Shown: positions 40,701 to 50,699, numbered from the stretch's first letter. The stretch is 64,000 bases of DNA from Oxyruncus cristatus (GCA_013399855.1 VXAY01002217.1:270015-334014), one strand, 5' to 3'. Notes: generated from the sequence alone by a model not told the origin. A program made the numbers and translations.

Positions 40701-42231
40701 TTGATTTAACACAGGCTTTAAGTTAACACACTGAATCATGAATTAGATGTTACTATTGATAAGAATGAAGAATTTGTATTTGACAGAGAGTGAAGGCCTA
40801 ATTCATGCCCTAATACATCACAGTATTGTCACAGAAATTCCTGATGTGTGTGCTGGCTGAATTTTGCTCATGTGCAGGTGTAAGCCAACAATGAACTGAT
40901 GAAGATCGTACCCTGTGTCACAAGTAAATCACTTCAGGTGACAGAAAATTGGAAGGTGACTGTCCTTAGAATATTATTCCGCAATTAGCTTATTTTAGAA
41001 GGAGAAAAAAATGCTTTTCCCTCTTGGAGTTGAATCCTGGACTTTGAGCAATGTTAGTGATTATATGTGAAGGAAATTGTATGAGTTTCTCAGGGGAGAT
41101 CTGGTCACTTATGACAGGTGAATTAGGCTGAATTAGGCTGGCATTGTTGTCTTACCCAGACCTCTTAGATGATTTAAAGCAGCTTTTGCCCTGATTCACT
41201 TCTCCAAACATGGAATGCCAAGATTCTCTCTATCCTGGGGGGTATCGCAATCAGTAGAAGACAGATACTAAACAAAAAATGTAACCAAGTACATTCGCTT
41301 ATGGTAGAATTTACAGTTAACCCATTTATCTCTGTTCAGAATATCATGATCAGCTCTTTTCAGGAAGCCACTTCCCTTCTTAATTTCTTGGAAATGGGGA
41401 TATAAACCCCCCACTGCACCAAGGTTGTAATGTTCGTCCTATTTGTCTGAAGTTACCTGTTGATAATGATCTCATCTGTTCCATCTCCAGTTTTTGGTTT
41501 CACTTTCCTCTGCCACCAACCCCTGCCTGCTAAAATTAGGGGTTTGTAAGTAGATGGCAGTTTTACTTCTCTGTGTTTGATCTGCTTTGGGTTTGCATTC
41601 TAGTATCAAAGTTGCCTCAACCCACCAAATAAAACTCTCTTTATAGAGTTATGGGAGCTGCTGAGAACAAACACTTCACATGATCTCAAAAGGAAGCCCG
41701 AAGTGTCCCAGGTTTTACAAGTCCAGCCATGGATGTGATTAGCAAAGACATTGAGGCTCGTTTGTGACACGGAGCAATTTGGAAAAAGAAAAAAAAAAAA
41801 AACAGAAAAAAAAAAAACCTCTCTTCTGACAATCATTGATGATGATTTTCATTGGTGATGAAGATTACAGAAAACTTGGAATCTTCACGCCTTAATGCCT
41901 TCCACAGCTGTAAATGTTACACCAACAAGTAATAAACTAGCTGCAAAGTGTAAAGCCATCTGTTCCTCTTATACCCAATTTAAAAATCACGTTCAAGCTT
42001 CATTTACAGATTTCACTGCCCAGTGTTTGACAGTGGTTTTGCTTTTAATGTTGCTGCAAGCTGTGCCCGTTGTAAAACACCTAAATCTGGCACAAACAGT
42101 GTCACAGGAGTTTCCTCCTCCGTGACACGAAGACAAAACACAGTGAAACTCACCGTCCTAAAATACTCTGCCAAGTCATCCGCGTTCCAGGTAACCACGT
42201 CCGAGCGGTAGGGAACGTTCCGCAGATCCAT
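16642..42231 (-). CDS. LCP2: LCP2 (SLP-76), SH2-domain leukocyte adaptor, complete
   Basis: LCP2 encodes the cytosolic scaffold that couples antigen and collagen receptors to PLC-gamma, VAV, NCK and ITK in T cells, platelets and myeloid cells. Twenty coding exons join with unbroken phase: 42154-42231, 39322-39384, 38118-38164, 31896-31961, 31019-31050, 30243-30277, 28984-29188, 28495-28587, 27234-27296, 26943-27026, 26136-26161, 26014-26033, 25803-25907, 24865-24895, 24255-24267, 23386-23506, 19554-19644, 18689-18766, 17456-17611, 16642-16764. They sum to 1530 bp (509 aa; human 533). Residues about 12-80 form the SAM domain. Tyr115 and Tyr130 (YESP) and Tyr147 (YEPPP) correspond to the three ZAP-70 sites that recruit VAV1, NCK and ITK. 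R235-S-T-K238 is the GADS-binding motif. The SH2 domain spans about 398-500, with phosphotyrosine-binding Arg424 in FLVRDSS. The start has a strong Kozak context (caccATGG). No frameshift or lost key residue is seen. An extra small exon in the proline-rich part could have been missed between exons 16 and 17. Confidence 0.95.
17456..17611 (-). CDS. LCP2: LCP2 coding exon 19 (SH2 core)
   Basis: Begins [13 protein letters not shown] with the conserved phosphotyrosine-binding arginine, continues [19 protein letters not shown], and ends [10 protein letters not shown]. This exon alone distinguishes LCP2 from BLNK and CLNK. Confidence 0.97.
18689..18766 (-). CDS. LCP2: LCP2 coding exon 18 (start of SH2)
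   Basis: Encodes [16 protein letters not shown] then [10 protein letters not shown]; human has [24 protein letters not shown]. Signals ctttag| and |gtgctg. Confidence 0.95.
19554..19644 (-). CDS. LCP2: LCP2 coding exon 17 (NAGNAG acceptor)
   Basis: Encodes [17 protein letters not shown] then [13 protein letters not shown]. The acceptor is the tandem acag|cag|, so the exon may start at 19644 or 19647 with a one-codon difference. Donor gag|gtacaa. Confidence 0.87.
21020..21395 (+). mobile_element. CR1 LINE fragment (ORF2 end and 3' UTR)
   Basis: The stretch includes 'gaggaaaggctgaggcagct' then 'ggggctgttcagcctgg', later 'ggagcaggttgccaggaaag' and 'ggaccagatgacatccagag', the order found in CR1 ORF2 and 3' UTR. 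It lies in LCP2 intron 16, antisense to the gene, and is interrupted by frameshifts. Confidence 0.9.
22440..23270 (+). repeat. diverged tandem repeat, unit about 240 bp, C-poor strand
   Basis: The block recurs with anchors 'aatattttgggata(a/t)tctg' at 22682, 22922 and about 23158, and 'gattttgtgtg(g/a)atttg' near 22550, 22822 and 23071, giving units of about 236-272 bp and roughly three copies. Inside each unit a shorter 'ggattttggt' phrase repeats irregularly. The + strand is almost free of C, so G-runs lie on one strand only. It sits in LCP2 intron 16. Confidence 0.85.
23386..23506 (-). CDS. LCP2: LCP2 coding exon 16 (proline-rich)
   Basis: Encodes [15 protein letters not shown] then [17 protein letters not shown], comparable to human HQRPLPQPALLP. 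Acceptor ccgcag|, donor aaag|gtttgt (weak). The 240-bp repeat array begins about 115 bp downstream of this donor on the minus strand. Confidence 0.9.
24255..24267 (-). CDS. LCP2: LCP2 coding exon 15 (13-bp microexon)
   Basis: Thirteen bases encode EEED plus one base of the next codon, between ccccag| and |gtaagt. Skipping it would shift the frame, and including it joins to the conserved HRPVPQP segment, so I keep it. Confidence 0.75.
24620..24638 (+). repeat. poly(A) run
   Basis: Nineteen consecutive A residues in LCP2 intron 14 (between exons 14 and 15 on the minus strand). No SINE body was recognised in front of it. Confidence 0.9.
24865..24895 (-). CDS. LCP2: LCP2 coding exon 14
   Basis: A 31-bp exon encodes [11 protein letters not shown] with signals ttgcag| and |gtaagt; in-phase with both neighbours. 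Confidence 0.82.
25803..25907 (-). CDS. LCP2: LCP2 coding exon 13 (proline-rich)
   Basis: Encodes [18 protein letters not shown] and a basic, proline-rich tail; human has RSLGEHLPKIQKPPLPP here. Signals ctttag| and |gtaagt. Confidence 0.93.
26014..26033 (-). CDS. LCP2: LCP2 coding exon 12 (20 bp)
   Basis: A 20-bp exon encodes PLVSQL plus two bases that complete an arginine with exon 13, restoring the conserved RSLGE sequence. Signals ttccag| and |gtaaga. Confidence 0.8.
26136..26161 (-). CDS. LCP2: LCP2 coding exon 11
   Basis: A 26-bp exon encodes GRKPGVPEK (human GKKPPFSDK). Good splice signals and exact phase support it despite its size. Confidence 0.85.
26943..27026 (-). CDS. LCP2: LCP2 coding exon 10 (GADS-binding motif)
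   Basis: Encodes [15 protein letters not shown], which contains the RSTK motif bound by the GADS C-terminal SH3 domain, followed by [12 protein letters not shown]. Signals gtttag| and |gtcagt. Confidence 0.95.
27234..27296 (-). CDS. LCP2: LCP2 coding exon 9 (proline-rich)
   Basis: Encodes [17 protein letters not shown], comparable to human LPPPPAGRN. The acceptor used is ctaccag|; a second AG seven bases upstream would break the frame. Confidence 0.85.
28495..28587 (-). CDS. LCP2: LCP2 coding exon 8 (proline-rich)
   Basis: Encodes [19 protein letters not shown] and a Pro/Gly-rich continuation; the [10 protein letters not shown] segment is shared with human. Signals ctttag| and |gtgctt, a weaker donor. 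Confidence 0.93.
28984..29188 (-). CDS. LCP2: LCP2 coding exon 7 (phosphotyrosine cluster)
   Basis: This 205-bp exon carries all three docking tyrosines: DDYESP (Tyr115), ADYESP (Tyr130) and GYEPPP (Tyr147), inside a strongly acidic stretch whose first part is a (GAT)5 run. It ends at SNTDYI with phase 1. Confidence 0.96.
30243..30277 (-). CDS. LCP2: LCP2 coding exon 6
   Basis: A 35-bp exon encodes [12 protein letters not shown], equivalent to human GGWSSF just before the tyrosine cluster. Signals ccgcag| and |gtgagt. Confidence 0.92.
31019..31050 (-). CDS. LCP2: LCP2 coding exon 5
   Basis: A 32-bp exon encodes [11 protein letters not shown], bounded by ttgtag| and |gtaagt, and keeps phase with both neighbours. 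Confidence 0.85.
31896..31961 (-). CDS. LCP2: LCP2 coding exon 4 (end of SAM domain)
   Basis: 66 bp encode [13 protein letters not shown] then GRLSFLPK, with aaatag| acceptor and |gtaagt donor. The 6.2-kb intron upstream of it is the longest in the gene here. Confidence 0.92.
36360..36435 (+). repeat. imperfect (GTT)n microsatellite
   Basis: The sequence is dominated by GTT and TTG units with a few substitutions, in LCP2 intron 3. Valine/leucine/phenylalanine-rich open frames over it are compositional. Confidence 0.85.
38118..38164 (-). CDS. LCP2: LCP2 coding exon 3 (SAM domain)
   Basis: 47 bp between tttcag| and |gtaagt encode [15 protein letters not shown] plus two bases of a proline codon. 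Confidence 0.94.
39322..39384 (-). CDS. LCP2: LCP2 coding exon 2 (SAM domain)
   Basis: Between tgtcag| and |gtaagtgg, 21 codons read [16 protein letters not shown] then GQRFL, matching the human LNYKDCEKAVKK segment. Phase 0 at both ends. Confidence 0.93.
42154..42231 (-). CDS. LCP2: LCP2 coding exon 1 (start of SAM domain)
   Basis: The exon encodes [13 protein letters not shown] through EYFRT (26 codons, phase 0) and ends acg|gtgagt. It matches the human N-terminus (MALRNVPFRSEV...) nearly residue for residue. Confidence 0.95.
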
Positions 42232-42475
42232 GGTGAGTTTTCCTCCTCACAGGGTGGTCACAGGGTGTTCATAGCAGTGCTATCAATGAAACAGCCATGG
42301 ATTCCCCCCATGTGACCCCTTCCAGCCTGTCCAGGAGTTCCTTGCCCGGCTGGTTCTGCCAAAGACCTGCTCTTTCTGCTTCAGAGCTCCGTTGTTCGGA
42401 CGTCCCGGAGAGAGATGTAGCTTCCTCTGACACAAAATGGTCTCTTCTCAGAAAAGTTGCAGCCAGTCAGCCTCA

Positions 42476-42492
42476 CCACTTCCTTTCTCTGA
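42476..42492 (-). promoter_or_regulatory. candidate ETS/PU.1 site upstream of LCP2
   Basis: On the minus strand the sequence reads AGAGAAAGGAAGTGG, a good match to the purine-rich ETS-family core GGAA in the context favoured by PU.1 and related factors. It lies about 250 bp upstream of the LCP2 start codon. Haematopoietic promoters commonly use such sites; function here is inferred. Confidence 0.45.
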
Positions 42493-43486
42493 ATATAAAT
42501 AAGTAAACAAGGAAGCAGAGCAAACTGGTGAAAATGTTCTGCCAGCTCCTGTTTGCTTGTAATTGCATATATAAATGTTTATGTACTTACAGACTCTGTA
42601 CAGCATAAAAATACTGTTGTATTATCTGCATAGACCTGGGTTACTCTCTGTGCAACTTTACCCCCTCCGAAGAAGAAAGTGTTCACTTAAGAGAAACTTC
42701 TTCTATTTACCTCCCTACCTGAAGTGTCCAGAGTCTTTCTTTGATTTGTACTGCAACAAAAGGTTATTGTTGGAGTTGTACAGGAGGAATTCATGAATCA
42801 CGGAATTACGGTCAGAATTTCTTCAATTAATCATTCAGTGAAACTAAAACAAAAAATGGACAAGTTTAGATGAAAAATTACTACATTGCCATTGTTCCAA
42901 TGCTTCATTTTTCAACTACCTCTTATGAGGATTTCTGTGTCTGAAAAAGAACCCACAAAATTATAATATTATCAGAGGGACATAAGAGACTTTCATCTGT
43001 CATGTATGGCCAATTCAGGCACCTTCCTGCCAGGAGGTCCCTTTGGTGAGATTACACTGAGTAATTCCAACGGGCCTGGTTTTTAAAACAGAATATCCAT
43101 TCTCCCTTTTCTTCTTGTGATGGTAGGAACGCTCGGGGTCACTGCTCACAAGTGCCATTAGGCTGCACAAAAGGTGGCCTGTATTAGTTAGAATAGGTGC
43201 ATCGTCCTGAAGCACTGGAAAGTTTCTCTTCTTCCTAAGGATTAAGGAAATGCTCATTAGATGCTCCCTCATTTCCAGTCCCTGAGGAACCTTCTAACCC
43301 TGCGCCTGTAATCTGCCAGCGTGTTGCATATGAGCGCATGTGTTTGAGATCAGATCTACAAGTCTCCACGGTATTGAATTCAAGAGCTTTCCTTTCGGAA
43401 TTCCCAGGCTGATTTCAAGTAGCTTACTTCTTTTGCTGGAGAAATTTCAGCCACAGCTGTTCCAAGCAGCGTAGCACTTATCAAAC

Positions 43487-44237
43487 ACGTGACACAGCTG
43501 TGTTTTCGGGGTTCTTATTTGAAGCTGGGGACAGAGTGGCTGGAGAGCAGCCAGGCAGGAAGGGACCTGGGAGTTTGGATTGACAGGAAGCTGAACAGGA
43601 GCCAGAGTGTGCCCAGGGGGCCAAGAAGGCCAATGGATCCTGGCCTGGCTCAGGAACAGTGTGGCAGCAGGAACAGGGAGGTGATTCTGCCTCTGGACTC
43701 AGCACTGGTGAGGCCACACCTGGAGTGCTGTGTCCAATTCTGGGCCCCTCAGCTCAGGAAGGACATGGAGGGGCTGGAGCAGGGCCAGAGAAGAGCAACG
43801 AGGCTGGGGAAGGGACTTGAGCACAAGTCCTATGAGGAGAGGCTGAGGGAGCTGGGGTTGTTTAGCCTGGAGAAGAGAAGGCTCAGGGGAGACCTCATCG
43901 CTCTCTACAACTATCTGAGAGGAGGTTGTAGCCAGGTGGGGGTTGGTCTCTTCTCCCAGGCAACCAGCAGCAGGACAAGAGGGCTCAGCCTTAAGCTGTG
44001 CCAGGGGAGGTTTAGGTTGGATATTAGGAAGAAATTCCTTACAGAGAGGGTAATCAGCCATTGGAATGGGCTGCCCAGGGATGTGGTGGATTCTCCATCC
44101 CTGGAGGTTTTCAAGATGAGGCTGGACGTGGCACTGAGGGCCATAGTCTGGTAACTGCGGTGGTGTTGGATCAAGGGTTGGACTTGATGATCTCAGAGGT
44201 CCTTTCCAACCCAGCTGATTCTGTGATTCTATGATGT
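43487..44237 (+). mobile_element. CR1 LINE, 5'-truncated, with open ORF2 C-terminus
   Basis: This is the best-preserved transposon in the window. A 221-codon frame (43489-44154) is the C-terminal part of the CR1 ORF2 reverse-transcriptase polyprotein, with the family phrases [32 protein letters not shown] and [18 protein letters not shown]. The 3' UTR follows, ending 'ctgattctgtgattctatga' (terminal octamer-like repeats). The rest of ORF2, with the polymerase and endonuclease domains, is absent. It inserted 1.2 kb upstream of LCP2. Confidence 0.95.
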
Positions 44238-44239
44238 GC

Positions 44240-47200
44240 ATCATCTGAGGCATGTCCTGACAGTACCACAGAACTGTCATCACCTCCAGGTTTGGGGATG
44301 AAACAGGACTAAATGAACTTGTGACAAAGAATCCTGAAAGGAGAAGTTACTCTCCTGGTGCATTGTCAGCAGTGGTGAAGGGGAGGTTATACAACTCCAC
44401 CGCAGACATCCCAACACATCCTCTGCGTTTCAAAGAGAGACAAGTTTCTCACAGCACAGGAACAGGAAGAAGCCTGTGCTATAATTTCTAATTGTTCATT
44501 CTAATACAGTGTTTCATTACCTTTAATCTGATTTGCATCTCGAATTGTCTTCGTTTAACAAGATTGCAACTTAGAATTGAAGAAAATTCTAACACGTGTA
44601 TCTCCTCTTATTGTTTGCTTGGATCCTATCTGTGCCCTGTGAGGACATTATAGCCACATACATATTTCATGCAGCTTGCAAAGCCCAGCTGCACATGCAC
44701 CCGAGCTTTGTCTTTCTCCACAGCCTCCTTTGTAATGTTACAAACACATCGGATGTGGTGGCCAACAGAGGCTTGCTGAGGGAACAACACCTGAAACACC
44801 ACTACATTTGAATTTGCAGAGATACTCCCAGATCAGGGTAACCATTTTAAACTGTATTTCCAACCTCTATGCATATTTGAACATTCCAAGGGAAAATGTT
44901 GCTCAGCTCACCAGGCACGAGTCATGACCCCCAATCCCAACCAGACTGCTCTTTTCTCTTTTAATTGCTGCTCTGATCACTCTTCCCACTTGTTTATTAT
45001 TCCTCTTTCCCTCTTCAGAGTCACTGCTGTTATCTCCAGATGATCCTGTTTCCCCCTCGGCTTGGAGAGGCAATTTCAACACTGCTGGTCCCTGAGAACG
45101 GACATCAAGAGAGAAACAGTTGAATGTCCACACTTGTGCCAGAATCTTTAGTCAGATTTGGGTAGGAGTGCAAGGGAGGATGTCTGGGAAGCCACCACAC
45201 GTGATTTGTTTGGAGGGAGACAGGTAGACTTGAGCAGTGGGGCAATTAAATGAGCCCCAGCCAACAGACAGGGCCACTGAGGATTCTTGGGGCAGAATGT
45301 CAGGTTTGATGGGCCACGTGCAGAAATTTGGTTGATAATTAGACACTTTTCAGAGAGGAAAATCCTAATGGTCTGCTGGGACTGATCACGTGCTTTGAAT
45401 CTTACGAGTTCAATTTTATATTTCAAGAAATGAACACACAGTAAATAGGCAGCACAAGACACATCTGTTCCATAATATAATTTGTTATATAATTCAGTTG
45501 GCAATCCCATCAGGTGGATTTTAAACTCTTAGATTCTCATATGCTGAGAAACGTTGATGTCACAGCTATTATCAGGTGCATACATTTCAACTGAGACCTT
45601 TTTTCCCCCCTCTTTTTAAAGAAGTTGGTGTTTTAAAGGTATTTTATACCCTGCAGTGGCACACCCTTCACATAAAAAATTTGTCTCTTCAACAGCAACC
45701 GCCAATGGTACAGTTCTTCCGATGCAGTGATGGTCTGGTGACTGATGTTTGAAAATGTGAGAGTCAAACCATTTTAGGCAACACAGGGGGGAAATTCACA
45801 CTGCTCACATTCTGCTGCCTTCAAACAGCAGCGATGTTTCCCATTTTCTTTCACCTCTTTCTGGCAGTGTTCTGTCCCTGTTTTAAGTGGAGTCAAGGGC
45901 TTGCTTTGAACAGCTTTCAGAATGGTTTATTTTTTTAGAATAACTCAGGTTATGTGTCCATTCCCCTAACAACAACAACAACAAAAAAAAAGAAGTTCAA
46001 ACCTGGTAAGAATTTAGTCTCCATGTTCATCTCAGTCCCAAAGCAAAGTGGATCTTTACAACATGGTTTTCTTTTGTCCTGCCCAATTCTGTCTTTAAAT
46101 GACTTGGGTAGATTCTTCCCTTTATCCCGGGCATATTTACCATTGACAGCCTATAGTGACGAATTTGTACTTTTATATTGTTACCTTTCTGTAGGTAATA
46201 TATCAAAATGGCTACATACCTCCTTTCCATTGCATATTTATACATACATATTATTATATACATTATGTGTATGTATATATGTATTGTGTATTATATATAT
46301 GTATAAACCCTGGTCATTCGGTGTCATTTCACTCTAATCCCACCCAAGGGATCTATGATTGACAAGAATCCCAGTTACCCTGCCCTCAGGGATGGGTCCT
46401 ACTAATAACTCATGGAAAAATGCTTTCATTTGTATAACCTTTAAAAATCACAATATTTTTTACATATTCCTTATTTGCTATAATCATTGCTGAGCCACAC
46501 TTCCCACTTCCATGTCCTTATCCACTGTACTCTTAATTCTTGCAGTCAAGTGTTAACTTTGGCTTTGCAATGTCTGTGCATTAATACAAGAGGCAAAACC
46601 AGAGTCTTTGCCAACTTGAAAAAGCAATTTGCAGCAGTGGAACTGTGAGGCTTCCTCCCCATCTAGTGGCTGAATCACAGTCCCACAGTGGTGACTGCCA
46701 AGTGCAGGAAAAGGGATGGATGGAACAGTTGTCACTGTAGAAATTTGATCCTTGGGTTAGAGATATGACACTTTAATGGGGAAAAATAATTGAAATTTAG
46801 TACTCTGTATGAACTCAACCCTCAGCAAAGATTTAGCTGGATGGAAAAAAAAAAAAAAAAAGTGCAGACTTGAAGAAGAATATTTTCCATTGCCAGTGAA
46901 TTGTGTTACTTTGAGCAGGTGGCAAGATGGAATTTAGGAAATTCCAAAATGCCTGAAATCCTAAAATACAGCCACTAGAGTGCAACTGGACTCTATTCAG
47001 AAACCAGAGAGAATCAAATATCTATTTGCTGTAAAAACAAGGTAAGTAGACAGAGATAGTCTAGCAAGAGCATTGTTTTCTCAGGTACATGACTTATTCA
47101 CTCTGTTGGGGCCACAAATGGCATAATGTGTCTAGTTTGTCTAAGGATGCTGCCAAAAAATGCATAGAACCCCCAGCAAACCTCAGCAAAGATGTCTACT

Positions 47201-48660
47201 GAGGAAAGACTGAAAAAATCCTTTGCTTAGTGTGAGAAAGGGAAGCTGGAGGTGAGGGAAGGAAAAAGGAGTCAGACTTGATGACTTTGGGGGACAGCAA
47301 CAGGCTGCCGTCATGACCCCTGAAAGGCTGTGCTCACCAGGAAAGCTGCTGGAGCTTGACAAGCAGGAACTGTGGACTGAGGAATTCTCCTGCCCAGAGT
47401 CTGGACTGGTCAGTGCAGCTCAGCTCACTTCAGCCAGTGCCAGCTGTGCTGTGACACTGAAGGGGACAAAACACAGCTGGAAAGGATGTTGTGTTTTGGA
47501 TCTGAGACTTCCCTGCTAACACAGCATTTGCCAGGCACAGAACTCCACCAGTGAACACACCAGTTTTGGAACTGAGCATGTAAGTTTGACAGGGGCATTG
47601 AGTTAAGGATGAAGATGAAGAAAGTTAAAACCACATCCTTTAGTCTGGACTAACTGCTCAGATCCTCCCCAGCTGGCACAAAGAACAGGTTTCCTCCCGC
47701 CAGCTTCAAGGGGGGCAGTTGCCAAGACCTTGGCGCTGCAAGGCTCCAGTTACCCCCAGGGCTCTCTTCCCCTGGCCCAGCTCCCTCCTGCCACACAGCT
47801 CCTGCTTTAGCCCCCACCTGACCCCTGACACTCCCGTGCCCCTCAGAACTGGGCTGTGCTGTGAGACCTGCCAGCTCTGCTGGCAACCAGCATCCCTGGG
47901 AGCTGCTATTCCCAGATGGAGCTGAAGCCCAAGGTGTTCCCATTCAGTGCTTCCATAGCAGGCTTCCAATCTGCTTTGCCTTCTTTTATTTTCAGGTGGG
48001 GTTTTTTTTGATACATGTTTATTCAAACAAGCCAAAAAAACCCCAAACTGTTGTTTTGGAGCAAACAGCAATAAAAATGACAACTTTTATTTCTTCCAGG
48101 TTTTTTAAAAAGGAGTATTTCAAGTCTATCCAACTATTCTTGCAGCTAAAGAAATGATGATTACTTTAACTCAGCCCATTTTTTCATTATTTTCATCAAA
48201 TGAACTGTGGATACCCATGAAGGGCATATTGACCAATGAGCAAAGCATTTGTGATTTTGCAATGCTGAGAAAAAGGGAAAAAAGCTTCAACAGCTTTTAG
48301 ACTGACGTGCTCATTTCAGACCTTCACAGGGTAAAGATTTTGTCAATCCTGAAAGTTTTTGAGAGTGAATTTCTCAGAGCAGAAAACAGATGCCTTGGAG
48401 GAAAACAAGCTGCTGGTAACCAACATCGTCTGGGGTATAGTTCTGTTTTTAATGTTAGTTTAGTTCTCGATATTTACGTTCCTCTTTATGACCGGCTCAG
48501 AGTTTCCAAGGAGCTGAATTCTTGACCAACCCATGCTTTTCAAATTTCCAGGGTCACCTTGTGTTCAAAATACAGTGTATTCATAATAGGAGGTATTTTT
48601 TCTCAGAAACACGGATTTTGCATGTGTTTTAAATTGTACACATGAATTGCACTATGAGTT
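44240..48660. other. intergenic region, no gene recognised
   Basis: I find no exon with recognisable homology between the 43.5-kb CR1 and the orphan exon at 48.67 kb. An AT microsatellite-like patch lies at about 46225-46310. KCNMB1 and KCNIP1, which flank LCP2 in mammals, are not evident. Confidence 0.5.
46225..46312. repeat. AT-rich alternating (TA/CA) low-complexity patch
   Basis: Interleaved TATA, TACATA and TGTATA units cover about 85 bp with no fixed period. Confidence 0.7.
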
Positions 48661-48670
48661 GACTTTCCAG

Positions 48671-48817
48671 CAATCCCAGAGCTCTGCTAAAGGTCCAGCT
48701 GAGGATACTGATGATGATGACGATGATGAAGGTGATGAATTCATTGGGCCACCACTTCCACCCGGGTTCAAGGATAGCGATGACCATAATGACAATGATA
48801 ATACAGAGGAAGATAAT
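48671..48817 (+). CDS. orphan exon resembling the WDR70 acidic IGPPLPP segment
   Basis: A 147-bp open segment is bounded by a good acceptor (gactttccag|) and donor (aat|gtaagtaa) and is phase 0 at both ends (49 codons). It encodes QSQSSAKGPAEDTDDDDD, then GDEFIGPPLPPGFKD and a second acidic run. The ELIGPPLPP phrase after a Ser/Asp stretch is characteristic of the N-terminal part of WDR70, a nuclear WD40 protein linked to DNA damage and chromatin. WDR70 is Z-linked in birds as far as I know, and no other WDR70 exon was found nearby, so this may be a duplicated exon, a pseudogene piece, or part of an unrecognised gene. The frame is intact with no stop. Confidence 0.4.
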
Positions 48818-49435
48818 GTAAGTAATTTGTTCCTCTTTAATGATTTAACACTTTGGGTAGACTCTGATTTGTATGTGAGCTCTTCCTCTACGATGAAATT
48901 TCCAGGTGAAATACGACTTTTTCAAAATGCAGGGTTGCTGTTTCTCCCTAATGATTATTCGCTGCACGAAAATAATTGGTTTCGTTTCAAAACACCAGGA
49001 TTTAAACCAACAAAATATGCATGTCAATCTCAAGGGAAATTCATCATATTTTAGATGGTTTATTTCCCAAATAATTTTCTACAAGAGAGAAGAGGCAGAG
49101 GTGGCCTTGAATCCAGGCAGAACAACTGAGCCAGAGCTGTTTTGAAAAAAAATTAACTGTGGCAACTGATGGAAGAAATAGAAACTTTACTCTCAGTATC
49201 CCGGAACCCCCAAACACAGAACAATATGATCTTAGAGAAGTCCTAGAAAATTCGGTGGGGATGTACTCAAACAAAGAAGATATCAATTAAATAGAGAAAA
49301 AAATAAAGAACAAGATGAATTAAGAATGAACGTAACAGTTTTGGTGGTGGAACACAACGATGCTGTACCTGCTCAAGGACTGAGGTCAAGAGGATGAAAA
49401 CAACCTGGAAAGACCAAAGAAGGTCTTTCAGGGGT

Positions 49436-49652
49436 TGTGGTTATGTAAACAAACTAATGAATATGTATAAAGGAAGATAGAATGTCTAATCAATATGTAA
49501 GCATTGTGTGTAATAAAAAGCCCTGTCCATCTGTCACTTGGCGTGTTTTATTAGAAGAGCTCTCCTCCAAACATCCAGCAAGCTGAATAAAGAAGAATTC
49601 CCTTTTTAACACCCACAACTGGTGTTAAGAAGTTTGTTTCTGTTGCTTTTCA
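49436..49652 (+). repeat. 5' LTR of the 49.4-kb ERV
   Basis: Starts TGTGG and ends TTTTCA. It contains AATAAA-type signals ('gtaataaaaagccc' and 'gaataaagaaga'), as expected for R/U5. The start is placed by alignment with the second LTR and could be off by tens of bases; no clear target-site duplication was found. Confidence 0.75.
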
Positions 49653-49662
49653 GTATTATTTT

Positions 49663-49680
49663 TGGCCCCCCAGACGGGAC
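49663..49680 (+). other. candidate ERV primer-binding site
   Basis: The 18 bases beginning tggccccccagacgggac follow the LTR by 10 bp and have the TGG start expected for pairing with a tRNA 3' CCA end. I cannot assign the tRNA. Confidence 0.5.
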
Positions 49681-50305
49681 AGCTCTGCCTGACCTCCCAT
49701 GGATCCGAGGAATCTTTGGATCTTCATGCCAGCACCAGGACTTTCCTGGGGAAGACCACAGATCCCCAGACCAGTCTGGGGCATAGGTAAGATTCCCAGT
49801 CAATAAGAAGGCATTCCTTTTGGGAATTTTGCCCATACAAAATGTGTGGATTTTCCAGTGCATTGGATGGGTTATTTGGTGTTTGGCTTTGTTTTACTGA
49901 TCGATGTTGTTTTGCATACTTATTTATTTCTGTATTGTAACATTTTGGGTCTGTTACTGTTCAGAGGTGGGTAGCAGCCAATCTGAGGGGGGCATTTTGA
50001 AAAAGTCCCCACTTGGCTGCATTTTAGGAAGACTGATGAACCCCCCTGGGGAACAGCTCGCAGGGAGAATTGAATTAAGCATTGTAATCAAAGGTAGCCG
50101 TCCTGGGACATTGAATTATAACACACATTGTTACAACTAATGCTGGTTTTAAGGTGGAAGCCAAAGTGGGATGAGGTTTTCACTTTGCAGAACCATATGG
50201 AACGGCAGAAAGATTGTGGTGCGAACCCAGCCCCCTTGGACCCACTGGTGTTAGCCCTTGAAAAGGGAACTCTGGGGAAGTAGTTAAAACGCTGTTGTTC
50301 GTAGC

Positions 50306-50560
50306 ATGGGAAAAAGTTATTCTAAATGTCTCCCCGATAAGGAGGACGACTTAGATCTCATGGTTGGTCCCCTTGCAGGTTGGGTGGGGGAACACATGAT
50401 CAAGATGCAGAAACCAATCTTGCAAGGGAACTGGCACATGAAGAGGCAGATTTAGCATGTCTAGAAGAAAAAGCAGAGAGAATGTGTCAGAGAGAGAAGA
50501 GAATTTCAGTCCGGTTGCAGGAAGAACTAGAGCTAGACAAGGAGGGGTGGTAGGGCCCCC
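50306..50560 (+). pseudogene. ERV gag remnant
   Basis: An ATG followed by MGKSYSKCLPDKED gives the N-myristoylation-type start (Met-Gly) seen in retroviral Gag. The frame stops within about 50 codons and the rest of gag is not recognisable. Confidence 0.45.
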
Positions 50561-50699
50561 CGCTCCGTGAGATAACCCAGACTAAATGGCAAAAGCATTC
50601 AAAATGATGATTAAAACCCAGGATCTGGACTAGAAGGATATCGATGCTATGTTAGAGGAGTTGTTTGGAAAAACCTCCTGCTAGTTTTGGAAAAGCAGA

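Noticed and set aside
43699..44283. 194-codon minus-strand frame
   Set aside because: It is the reverse strand of the CR1 ORF2 tail.
44903..45510. Two minus-strand frames (76 and 120 codons), one Ser/Glu-rich
   Set aside because: No splice-bounded homology and no recognised domain; the LCP2 first exon lies downstream and no 5' exon is required.
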